Assembly (NCBI RefSeq): GCF_910592395.1
Contig: NC_088309.1
Coordinates: 28,894,599-28,958,598 of the forward strand
DNA from: Lineus longissimus
Lineage: Eukaryota; Nemertea; Pilidiophora; Heteronemertea; Lineidae
Length of the DNA: 64,000 bases
Direction: 5' to 3'
Shown here: positions 16,767 through 29,300 of the stretch, piece after piece
Layout of the letters: each line of letters begins with the position of its first letter
Numbering within the stretch: the stretch's first letter is position 1
Made by a program: the position numbers and the translations under genes
The notes under the pieces: model-generated
What the model was told of the DNA's origin: nothing
Databases searched by the model: none
The model's input: the letters and a program-made list of their open reading frames with translations, nothing else

Positions 16767-17942
16767 AGCAACTTGCCTCAAACGTGGCATGTAGATCACT
16801 TGAAGAAACTCCACAGTTTGATAACACATCTTCCCAGCCAACTAGCCGACAAGTTCATGTTAAAAACACTGATTGCCCTACCTTGCTTACGTCTTAGCAA
16901 ATAGTTCAAGCTTAGTTTGCATGATCCCTTGAATCTACATGAGGCCAACACAGAATCAGTGCCTGGTACAATGGTCTTTCTCACTGGAAACATTGGTTTC
17001 TCTCTCTATGTTTCCTGTCGCATCTCAAGTTCTCATTCTCTGGACAGTGGTAAACACTTTGGCCAAGGCATTTAGATTATGAAGGCCATCAGAATTGAGA
17101 ATTGGAACAAGGCTTTGGCAATAAGGTTGATTAGCACTTAGAAGTTTTAATAAGTCTGCAAACCTTCCTCCAAACCCCTGGCCCGGCCAGCGGGTGTATG
17201 GTCTTCCAAAAACATATCTTTTGGCAAAGAACAAACAGTCATTTCTACCCTATACCTGTATGTACCTGATTGAACTTAAGATAGTTATAAAAACAGAAGT
17301 CAGCTGGTTTTGAAACTGGAAAAAGCTAATTTCAACACTGGGAATAAGAATTCTGTTGGCTTGTGCCAACTCCATGAACTATCATCTCTATGTTCTTTTG
17401 CAATTCACAATACACAGCCCCTCGATCCTAGGGTGGTGGTTATATTTGGATAAATGGTAGGCCATACGCAAAAGTGAGTGCATCCCGGGCACTGTGGCTT
17501 ATAACGACTAAACCAATTCAATGCCACCTCGTTATTGACCTGCCTAATAGACATCATCTAATATTTCATCGAAGAAATTCCACTTGTTGACAGTCTATGC
17601 CTACACCAGAGAGGGTGCGACTTTGGACAAGGCTTTTTTTCTAGGAACAGGCTGGCTTATAAATAATGATCACTCCCTATTTTGCTGGTTCTCAAAGTCG
17701 AGTAAGCCTTGAAGAAGAAGCTTCCAGCCAATCATCCAAACTTGTAATTGCGCAACCTTCTCAATCCTTCACATCAAACATAACGTTTTAAGTCAGGAAG
17801 TAATCATCTATGATGCATCATAATTTGACCCGCACTATCTGCTCTTCCTACGTCAATGGCTAAGATATGACGGAAAAGCCTCCTAGGCTTTTAAATAGTT
17901 CTAGGTAAGCTGTACTTATGTTTGGATTTGTTAGCTTCAGCA

Positions 17943-18614
17943 GTGAGAGAGAACCACAACTCCTGCTACCTAGTCTGAGGATCCGTGAGAGAGAACCTCA
18001 ACTCCTGCTACCTAGTCTGAGGATCCGTGAGAGAGAACCACAACTCCTGCTACCTAGTCTGAGGATCCGTGAGAGAGAACCTCAACTCCTGCTACCTAGT
18101 CTGAGGATCCGTGAGAGAGAACCTCAACTCCTGCTACCTAGTCTGAGGATCCGTGAGAGAGAACCACAACTCCTGCTACCTAGTCTGAGGATCCGTGAGA
18201 GAGAACCTCAACTCCTGCTACCTAGTCTGAGGATCCGTGAGAGAGAACCACAACTCCTGCTACCTAGTCTGAGGATCCGTGAGAGAGAACCTCAACTCCT
18301 GCTACCTAGTCTGAGGATCCGTGAGAGAGAACCTCAACTCCTGCTACCTAGTCTGAGGATCCGTGAGAGAGAACCTCAACTCCTGCTACCTAGTCTGAGG
18401 ATCCGTGAGAGAGAACCTCAGCTCCTGCTACCTAGTCTGAGGATCCGTGAGAGAGAACCTCAACTCCTGCTACCTAGTCTGAGGATCCGTGAGAGAGAAC
18501 CTCAACTCCTACTACCTAGTCTGAGGATCCGTGAGAGAGAACCTCAACTCCTGCTACCTAGTCTGAGGATCCGTGAGAGAGAACCTCAACTCCTGCTACC
18601 TAGTCTGAGGATCC
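17943..18614. repeat. Minisatellite, 42-bp unit, 16 copies, splice-site-like ends
   Basis: Sixteen exact-length 42-bp units. Each runs GTGAGAGAGAACC, then TCAACTCCTGCTACCTAG, then TCTGAGGATCC. An A/T variant after GAACC follows A,T,A,T,T in units 1-5 and again in units 6-10, which shows that a five-unit (210-bp) block was duplicated. Units 12 and 14 carry private changes. The unit is 14 codons long, so a 235-codon frame (REREPQLLLPSLRI repeated) stays open over the whole array. With no homology and no gene context I do not call it a gene. Each unit has donor-like GTGAGAG and acceptor-like TACCTAG ends. Confidence 0.97.
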
Positions 18615-20362
18615 GTGAACAATGACAAATTGCAGTTTTTGATGACCATGAAAAGTAGGTCAAGATTGTTATCTTCTGAGCAATCTCACTTGGAGATAAG
18701 TTGAAATATTTTGCCCAGCTCGAGTTGTAGGACATGAGGTGATATTGGAGGCAGTTTCAACAAGTAATATGGATGACAAACTGATTTACAGACAAAGTTA
18801 TATACAACCAAGCCTCCGAGATGGTATAAGCTGAGGGCAAGTGGAAACAGGTATATAAATGTTTACTGGCAGTGGTTTCATATACCAAGTATACAAGAGA
18901 TCTCTGCATGCTTTAGAGTGAGGAAGACCATCATTAGAGATGTATTTAAGACAGAAAAGTATGCAACCACAGAACTACAGTAGTACCTTGCCAAAAATAA
19001 CAAACATCATTATATGTGTGCAAAGATATCTTGACAGAGGTGTGCCAAGAAATGAAAAGTGCCTTGTCCAAGGTTCTACGGGAGGAGAAGCCTTTTCTGC
19101 AGAGATCTGGATCTGCAACCTCTTAGCGAGGAGTGCACATATCATACCATTGAACCTGTGGTTGAGAATTGCCAGGAGCCCTAATAAGCCGCATTAGAGA
19201 TACCAGTGATTTGTAGTACTTGGTGCACCTGCTCCAGCAGGCTAATCCGTGGCTCAACAGCTGAGAACAAACATGCAAGGCTTGGACTTATCTCTATACT
19301 AGTAATGACTAATAGTTTATAAAGGCAGAGAGATTGAATTACACTCCTTTTTTCCACCGCTAAACATAAGGACCTTTGCAGTTCTCATGCACCCCTTGTG
19401 TGCCCCTTTCCTCCTCTTCTGTACCCCTGAGTGGTTCTCAAACTGATCCCCACGTGTGACAGAACTTTAACTTCCCCTTTCCAACCAAGACCTGGAGTTC
19501 AGGTTTGACCCAACGTGGAACCTCTGCAGAGACTAAATAAAACGGATCATATCCATTGTTCAACTAACTTAACACATCACACCTTGATTTTCTTGGTGGA
19601 GCGTTCAACTTGTATGTTGAGTGTCGGTTGTTGTTTTCTCACCTGGTTTCTATATATGGCAAAGCCAAGTTCGATTGTGAGCTGACGTACAACAAGTAAG
19701 CACCCAGTGTGCAAGCCACACAGGCAACTCTCGAGAAACAAGAGGAAAAACAAATGCTACCTTAACCCACTTTGGATTAAACCATAAATGTCTGAATAAT
19801 GTGAACATTCCACAAATACATACATTGTACTGACACTATATAGTTCACAGCATATTATTTCTCATAATAAGTCGTCTGATATAACTCAGTAGTTTGTGTT
19901 GTATAGCCAGATGGCGACACCACCTGTGGACGAAGTCGAGACATTCTCAACGTATGTTTGTAACAAGATGGCTATATATAGGGGAGAAGGTAGAAGGAAA
20001 TATTTCTCTTCAAGGTCTACCTGTGAATTAGAATGAGCTGCCACCTGGGTTTAGATCAAGGAACCAGGTCCAGAACAAGTTGTGGCCTTCACAAACCGAG
20101 TTCAAACAGGTTTTCATTAGAATACTACCAATCAATCAGTATGAATAATAAACTTGGCCGAGTTGAGTATGATCAGGTCATGTTTGCGACGGTTGCATCA
20201 CTTGCATACTTGTGACTTAGATGGATGAAAAAATGTCTGAATCCAAGAAGTTTTTTCACTTGTTTTTTTTCTGCTTCAAATGAAGGAACATCATCAGCCC
20301 CTCAAATTTTTTTTTGGCTTTGAAAATTTTTCAAAATTTGGAACTTGTGAAAAAATTCAACT

Positions 20363-23300
20363 CTATAAGCAAGAGATAGCTTTTGGAGGGATGTTCATAT
20401 CGCTGGATGCTTGGTGATATGCAGCATGCTCCTGTGCACATTTCTTCAGTGCTTCCAAGAACAACCCTTCAAGTTCCCCCAATAAGTCATAAACACACTT
20501 ACCCAAGTGTTAAGTAAGGCAGTGACCGAGTACTTATCAGGCATGCGGTCAAGACGAGCCTTCAAGGCTTTATAAAGCGCTTGTAAGAAAGGAGTTGAAT
20601 CTGAAACAGAAAGGTTCAATTTAGGAAACTGAAGGAGCTCAGGTTAGAATTTACAATCCCTGACTGGAAATGACGTGGTTTGATCGCATTCAACTCTAAA
20701 TCCTTTGAACAGTGACTCTTCTTTTGTCAACTGATGAACTTTTTTTGGGTCATGATCTGGGATTGCTCATTATTACTGATGGGTGTAATATTGAGCCCGA
20801 GGTTCCACAACACACCCTATCTCACTTCAATGCAGCACCAACCAGCGTGTCTTGGCCGACGACTCCATGTTGTTTAGGCTGGTGAATGACATGTCACAAG
20901 ATGGCAGGTTAACGAGGCACACTCACCATAGTTTTCATCTCCGGTCTCACACTTGGGACTACTCTGTGGATAATCTTCAGGGACGGTCACCATGATGGGA
21001 GGAACACTCGGCAGATTACGATCATCTGCAATGTGGAAGGAATAATCCAGAGAATTGTTCACTGATGAATCATGAGAAGTGTATAATCCACGTAATGCAT
21101 GGCCAAGTGAACCAACAGATACTGCTTGTTATACAAGACTACATTCATCTGCTTCTTTAGAGCACATGGTCAGGTGGTCACAACTGATTACCTAATAACT
21201 CAACTAACTATAGAGTGCTTTCACATGACGTCATCACCTGCCATACTAAAGGGACAGACAAAAGACAGCGAGCCCAAATGACCATGTCAGCATTTGATCA
21301 AGTTTAGTCAGGCACAACAAATAACTGTTCTCCCTTCAACATGGCTGCCTGTGAAAACACTCAATGGGTGATATAACATCCAAACAAAATAAGATAGAGA
21401 AATAAGTGAGTTCCATTTCCTAATCATGGTCTGCAGACCATAGCATTCACTCATATAGTTATGTTATGATCTAACTATTGTTTGCAACCAACCCCCTGTG
21501 TCCTCATTTTGTAACAAAGCTTTATCACAATCAATACACAACCAAGGCTAACTTCAGGTTGTGTTGACAGATGGAAGCACATGAAATATGTCTTGGTTGA
21601 TCTTGCTTCTGTTCAAGGAAACACTGAAGCAGACTAAATTGGTTCTGGTTCCAAACCTCTTGAATCGTCTCTGTCCACAACTGGTTGTGAACAGAGATTA
21701 CTCAATCAAACTGAACCACATCTAGTAGAACACAACATACATGTCTGCCTTATGGTTCAGATCTGGGATCATGTACAGTGTGACTGTGGTGCCTTGGACT
21801 TGTCAGGTGGTGGGGGACAGAAACTGACAGTAGTCTTTCCCAAAGAAGCTCGGAGTCTACCATCACAATCAAGCTCCAAACTCCTGGGCAACAAATGTAC
21901 CTAACCAGATACTGTTGTCTTCAGAAACACTTACCTAACTTAAAGACTAAATGCACTGTTTTGGATCCCGAGTGATGGACAGGGTCGAGTGTGACCTTGA
22001 AACGTTGTTCCAGACGTGCTAGCTCTCCCTGAAGTACGTCTGCTATCTCATTGTCTTTCTCGGGTTCTGCCTTCTGTCGCTTGGCAGGAGGGCTGTGAGA
22101 TCTGTGGGAGACAGTGATGATGGAAATCTTCAAGACTGATGGTTACTTCCACTGCCAGCTGAGCCAGGGAATTTCAATCACTCTTTACAGGTATAACCAA
22201 TCGTCAAAACAGACTCAAACTAAGTATTTGTGGCCAGAAGAATTCCTGGAAGACTGTTACTGCAGTTAAGCTAAGCCCGCTAACTGGCACTGGTCTCAAA
22301 TGATAAGAGAGACAGAAGTTTACCTACCTGAGAGGAGGCCCCCCTTGTATCGCGTAGAGAGCGGGCCCAAACGTCCTCTGGAGCGTGTGATTCAAGAGCG
22401 GAGACTTCATGTGAGCAGCAATCGTGTCAAGCAGGGGTTGGCACATGTGGCGCTCCTGAGAGACCTGGCTGGTTGTCGAAGGGGTGATGCCACTAGGGAG
22501 GGTAGCCTGTAATACAAGTAACTGGTTATTCCATGACAACAGACAACATCTCCCAAATTTGGTTATATTTGCGGGTATAACTTGAAAATTCAAATCATCA
22601 TCAGAAAGTTACCTTGGAGGCAAAAAATGGTGTTTTATATCAGCTTCAAAGTGTCAGAGGAGAAAGATCATTCTGACATTCTACAAAAAAACACCCACAT
22701 GCCACATGACAACACAACAGCCACGAATCACCAGATCCAGAGATAATGACAATATCTAAAGATAAGAAATACCTTTACTTGTAAGTCTAATTTCTCCAAG
22801 ATCTGCTCACACCGCACCAACGCTGCCATCGAGAGGCGCTTGTTCGGGTTCGACAGGACGTCCAGTAAGTTGGTCATCTTGATCTTTTCCTTCTTGTGTC
22901 GGTCGTCACCCTTGTCGAGGCTCTGAATGAACGCTTTTAGGGGTTCCTTGAACTTGGAGAGCTGTTGGAGTTTCTCGAGGTACGCCTGGTCCTCAGGGGT
23001 TCTGGACGCGGGGCTCGGAACCGCACCCTGAGTAGCGACATTACCTGCAATGATCACAAATCAAGAATTGATAAGGATCAAGTTATGGGATTTGAAACCT
23101 CTTTAGAAGAAAATATGAGCTGTGCACATCCTGCAATTGAGGAAAAGTCATCAAGGATTTCAATAAGCCTTACGTTTTGAAAATATTTGTGGTCAGTCAG
23201 TCGGTCTCTTTGAGTATGGCATATCGGAACTGGAATCCTTATTTACCTGGAGTGTGTAGTTGTACTTGGCCAGGAGATGGGGCCCCCATGGTCCTAGAGG

Positions 23301-26300
23301 CTGGCGATGGCACGACCTGGCTCTGTGGGGAGGGACTGGCTAACATGGTAGCAGGAGACTGCACATGGTATGAGCTGAAACAAACACTCAACAGATGTAA
23401 ACATGATGCAAATGACAGCAAGTAGATTTTGGTTTCTCAACAACATGCCAGATGGAAGCACCGCCTCATGTAACTGAAACGAGTGCCTAGTTATCCTTTC
23501 AGAAACATTTTTTTCAGGACGGAGCCTTAGTGTGACGTTGCACATTGAATCGAAATACTGAAGGGTTTCAGTGACGTGATCTCTTAACACACAGCCCGGC
23601 AGGCAGTCTCACATGCCCGAAACACCCATGTAACCCGCAGAACTTTGGCATCAATCTCAAATGTCTGTTTCCTTACGTTGGTGGTGCAGGCGAAGGCTGC
23701 TGCTGGATGCTGACTGGCATTGGCTGTTGGTTTGGGTGCTGAAAGGCAAAGGAAACAGACAGTGAGGTCAAACTGGGCAGGAACTTGAAGACTGCTCAAA
23801 TCACTGAAAAGTGCATGTGAACTTGAAGACTGGTCAATTCACTTTAATGGGTTCTAATTAGAAACATTCTACACCAGGGAAAATGATGTGCTCAACCGCT
23901 AACTCACATGTTAAAGCTGGTCAGGCCGGCCTTTTGCCATGTTCAATTCAAGTTATCACCATTGGACCCCTGCGTGCCCGCACCCAAGAAGAGCTTGGTG
24001 TTGATGGTGACAGACCATCACCCACTCAATATTCACACCATATCCACGTTTTCTGAGCCGATGGACTAGACCCTCCCAACCCAATGAGTGGCAGACCCAG
24101 GCCAAAGGCCTAGGCCATGTCACACAATGAAGGATTGAACCAGTTTCTCTTACTTACATATTTCCATGGTATAGTCGGGCCACACAGAATAGAATACCTC
24201 CGCATGATCAGATTTTGACATCAACACCCCAGTCCAGCACATTAATTAAACTAAACATAACATGATCTGATGTAGCCCTGTACTCTGGCTTTTAGAGTTT
24301 GATCATTTCAATGATAGTCACCATTTGATCACAAGGTGAACGCCATACGATAAGACTACAATGTATTTGAGCTTAGCACTGATCAGGTGAACCTGATGAT
24401 AGAGAAAAGTGATAAGAATATTTCGAGATCATGCTTTGACCCCCCTCCCCAAATAAAAACGACCTCAAATCAACTCTTGTAGACTGTGTGAAATTTCACC
24501 AGTTATATGATGAATCCATTCCAGCTGATAATGATTAAGAATCAAGCTTGAAAACTATGCAAGTTCTCCCTCCCGCTGGTAGTGGAAGGGTTAACCTCCA
24601 TCATTGGCCCCAAACACACCAACTATGATATTGAACACCAGTCTCAGTGGTAGATTTCATTTAATTGAAATCTGGTTTCCATGGCAACCATCAGTTCAAA
24701 TTCTAGACATCAATTTAGTGAGTCTGCATACATGTACTTAGCATTTTTTGCAAGACTCGTCAATCATTCGGAATTCATTATGGATCTCCGAGTATCAAAG
24801 CATATCAAAGCAAGTTTAAACCATTCCAATAGTGTAAGGGCTACTTGATATCAAAGACAAGAATGGCAATGAATATAATATCCCTGGCTACACGATGTCC
24901 TCCACCAAATACTCCAAACTGATTTGTCAAAATCGAACTTGGAAGTGAAAGTCATCCTTAGTAAGCATCAGGCCATTTTGGCCGAAACCACCAAAGTCCC
25001 CCTCCTCGTATCATTGACACAAGAGCACAGTACAAGCCATATCTAACTGGATGACCAGGAGCTGTTAACCAGAAACCAACGCCATGAAAGACATGACAGT
25101 CATGATTCAAGCACCGAGGCTGCAATTTGAGACACAAAACCAAGGATAGAAAGCTTTTCTAGGGTTATCAACACTAACGTTTGTTTTCTAAGGATATCTA
25201 TACTTAGCTGTGCTTCATGCTATGATGTAACTCTCTGTGGCACAGCTGAACAAAACCTCCACCAAACGAACACCAAAAACAACTGTTCCTTCACCTATAC
25301 CTCGGGAAAACATGCTGCCTCCTCGCAATCCTTACCAGGGCCTGAGCATTCACTCAGACATGCTGCCCTTGCTATCATCCCTTACTGGGATCCAACAGAT
25401 TGCGGATATTGTATGGAAAGAAAGGACTAAACTAAGCTTTGACCAAAGGATAAACTTGCCTATTAATCAATACCGATGATCATATTGGAGACATGGCATG
25501 GAGAGAAGGTATAATAACAATAACTTTCACCAGGATGAAACAACAAAGCCATTGTTCAGCCATGACATAATGCCTTTTCTACCAAACTACAAGAGTGAAT
25601 GGTGGTAATCAGAATGCTGATATCAACTGTTGTAAAGGAAAATCAAGAAGAAAACTTCAACCAGAGGCTAAAACCAAACCAAGCCATTCCAAGTTGAGAC
25701 CTGCTTACTTCTCTTACTAAGTATGGTGGCGGTGGGTACTCTTTCGTTGGAGTGGTAGGGGTCAGACTAGGTGGGGTCGCACAGGGTCCCAGGTGATGCA
25801 TGTCATGCATAGCATGGTGGGGTGGCTGCTGGAAGGCGAACTACATGAAAAACTATAAACAACAATGAACAGTTTTGGAGGAGAATTTTTATTAGATATT
25901 CTCTCCAAGAAAGCCATGTAATATGACTCATGAACTTTATGCTACGAAATTGAACACAAGATTTTTCGTAATCAACACTGGTTCTGCAAGTATAACCTGT
26001 GGACAGAGGACTGTTACACAGGGATCAACAAATACCACCAAAAAGCATCTTGAGAATTTCTTGCGGGATGATATATAATTTTAGAAACATTTGGAATTGC
26101 TATAAATCTTTGTACCCAACATGGAGCACGACTAATAAGTTTCACCAAAAGCATTGTTTATCAACAATACTATCAGTCAAGATGAATGATGTTTTCTTGG
26201 TGGGTCAAGCCCCCATGTTGGTAACAAACTACAGCCAACAGGCTTGGAACAAACCAACTGAAGAGAAAGGTTAGCAATGTAAAAGGTAAAGGATTAGGAA

Positions 26301-29300
26301 TACCAACACTTCCAACACATAACCACCTCCAACAGGAGAAAAATGGTAACAAAACCACCAAAGTTCTTAATCTTTCATTGTCTGGGACTCAACAAACTTT
26401 TGGGAAAGAAAAGGTTAAGAACATTTCTAATGTGGTTTACAAGGGACTTACATGTACATCTTGAAATGTTTTATACGAATTTCAGCGATTCAAAACTTTC
26501 TACCAACGAGAAATAGAAACTGCCCATCCCACGGTCTGTCATCTGAACCACCTAAGGACTGTTGATCATGCATTCGCAGTTTTATCAAGCGATTTGGGAT
26601 TATTTCTTGGGGATTGTCAAATCAAAAGGGCAGAAGTCTGCATCTTTAGTGAACTCAATTGCAGCAAGCCAATGAAAAATCTCCATTCTGGGAGTAGTTC
26701 TGGTCAAATTCTGCTTTAGCAATCGGAGAAAAGAAAGCTCTTGTATGTTTAACTAGGTCATGGCCATGATTTGCAGAGTTTCTGGTATCCTTAGAAGGTT
26801 CAGCGCATCTGACCACAAACTGTTGAATTCAAATACAAGTCCTAACCTGGTTGTACCCTTGGGGTCCCGGGTACGAGGTCTGGCGCTGAAGCTGACCAGA
26901 GTTACGGGAATACTGGAAGGAAGCATTCACAGGGTCAAGGTCAAAATCAGGTCAAATTAACAAGCTTTCTAACATCTGACTCACAATGCTGAACACTTGC
27001 AAAATTATTGCCCATTCGTCCTTCAACATTCTACTTCATCAGAAAACTATAAAAACTAAAATGATTGGAGAGAACATGATGACTGAATGAACGTCACACC
27101 AAACTATTGGCTAGAAAACATGGTCGATATGCCCACCGAACAAGATCTTGTAACCATGGTAACAGCTTCTTGTGGTAACCTGCCGTTGAGATAATCTTTG
27201 AAGTCTTGTGTGCGAATGTTTGCACAGGATCTTGGTAGCGCTGTTGATGGAAACAATGACAACATTCTCTCCAGATTAGTCTCATCATGATGGAGAGATG
27301 TTATTCAGAGGAGCCATCACACAGGCCTTCAATCTGATTTTGTCTTTATCAGTTAGATAATGAGCAGGTCAGTATGGAGGCAATACCAATATACAACTCC
27401 TTACTCATCTCAACACATTGAGTCCTTATGTTCCACAAGGGCATGTTCAGCTCAGGCTCTGGATTAGCAAAACCAACTATATCGCATGAGGTTATCCACC
27501 CAGCACCAATGACATTATCAACCAAACAAATTCCTCTTCCACAAAAACAACTCCAATAGTTTTCCATTTAATGAGGGTAAATCAACAAAACAATGATTCA
27601 TGATACAAGGAGAGTCCTGATGGGTTTAAATAAATTAGTTGATGTAATTACTATTGAGTATAACTCAAAGTTACAATCAGTATATTTTCGCACTTCCTTG
27701 AATAAAATCAAGGTTCAGTCATAGTTCTAACCAAACAATGCTCACCCAACCACACAATGGTGACAGGATCATTGATCAATCAAGAGTTGATGACCAATAC
27801 ACCTTGTCTTACATCATGGAGTTGTTCCTGCTTACCAGAGGCTTTACATCAACAAACCATGTATTCATAAATGACAGGCTCATGGTCATCATTGTAAACC
27901 TACTCGGCTATGGTCAAAGGTGTGTTCACAACAGCACAAGCTCACTTGTTGGTGTTTCAAAATTTGCTTGTTTGTGATCCACTTGTATTCCATGCGTGGT
28001 CAGAGAACCAAAATCAACTGGGTAGGATGGTGAATTTGACACGAACCAGCACCTTATCTTCAGGGACTACTTGGCCCCCTGGTGGCAGATATCTGCACTG
28101 TAATTACCAAGCTGTGTATTACTGACTCAGCCCAGTAGCATTCACCCGCCAAAACCCAACCCAACACTGCAAATGCGCGCTCCGGAAGAACACAATACAA
28201 ACAAATCAAATTCAAAAAGTAAATGAAAAATGTACTTTTCTGGAGAGAATCACAGCCGTTTCTCCATGTACAATAATGCAAAGACGGCAAAATCTCTCCA
28301 TATGATGAGAGCGCCCCCTTTAACAAACAACAAATGCATAACAACCACTCCTCTAAAGTATAAAATGACATCTTCCTCCGAGCTGTAGATGTTAACAATT
28401 GAAAAGCAAATTCCCTTCCTATCAACGTAAAGCCCCAACAGCTCGATCAACCTCTGCCACTCTGTCAACAATCCTGCAAAACAGGCAATACTTGGCAAAC
28501 AAATGGACTAGTTCTCACAGGATTGTTGAAGGGGGTTGCTGCCAATGAAAACCCAAATTGCAACTGCAGCAAGCCTGTGGCAGAGGTAGGAAGCTTTAGC
28601 AGCACTTCAACGTGGCAATGTGGGTAAGAGAGCAAACAGGAAGCCAGGAAACCAGTGGAAGATACTACCTGGTGATGGCTGTGAGAGGGGTAATACTGGT
28701 ATGTTACGTAACTACCATACTGCTCCTACAAGAAACACTCATCTTTAATGAAACAATCTGAACCGAATGAGAAAGTTATGAATGACAAGACAAGCAGAGT
28801 GGAATACTCAATTATTGATCTCATAAAGCAAAATCACATTGTTACCATAAGCGGACCCTTCACCTTTGGGACTGTAAACCGCCTCATTTTTGAGATGACG
28901 GTTTAAGGCTCACTATACTTGTATCACGAGAAAAAGGGGATACGGCTAAGGACGGGATACTAATCTAAGGTTGCGTAACAGTAGACTGTTCACTTGTGGC
29001 GCTTAGTTTCGTGTTGGCTTGTGACTGTGTGACATGCCACGCACACGACATAAAACTTTGGTTGGCCTATTGGACATTCCCGTTGGATGTATCAGGGAAC
29101 ATGTCTGGAAGACAACACAACAAGGGAACGGTCACACAGCCTAACGCAGACTCATGCACAGACTCATTCATCTATGATTTGGAAAATGCTGTTAAAAACT
29201 GGTGATATTGAATCTATGAAAGAGAAGCGGCTAATTCCCTGCAACCGAGGGGCTAAACTGGAAGTGGTGAACATGAAATCAGCAAATTAGGCTCAAACTT

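Larger units (their letters stand above)
7333..20362. other. Intergenic region between SERCA 5' end and MED15 3' end
   Basis: About 13 kb in which I can support no coding exon. It must contain the SERCA promoter and 5'UTR (just above 7332) and the MED15 3'UTR (just below 20363), but I see no clear TATA box or polyadenylation signal that fixes either. It holds tandem arrays at 8.55, 10.2, 11.2, 14.0 and 17.9 kb, short TA, ATG and C runs, and two tRNA-like segments near 16.3 and 16.7 kb. Open frames here, including a 235-codon one over the 17.9-kb array, look like by-products of repeats. Confidence 0.6.

Noticed and set aside
17918-18625. 235-codon plus-strand frame of 16 repeats (REREPQLLLPSLRI) as a repeat protein gene
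   Set aside because: It exactly follows a 42-bp minisatellite whose unit is a multiple of 3, with no homology, no flanking exons and no codon-level conservation. Units vary at both silent and replacement sites, as expected from non-coding DNA.
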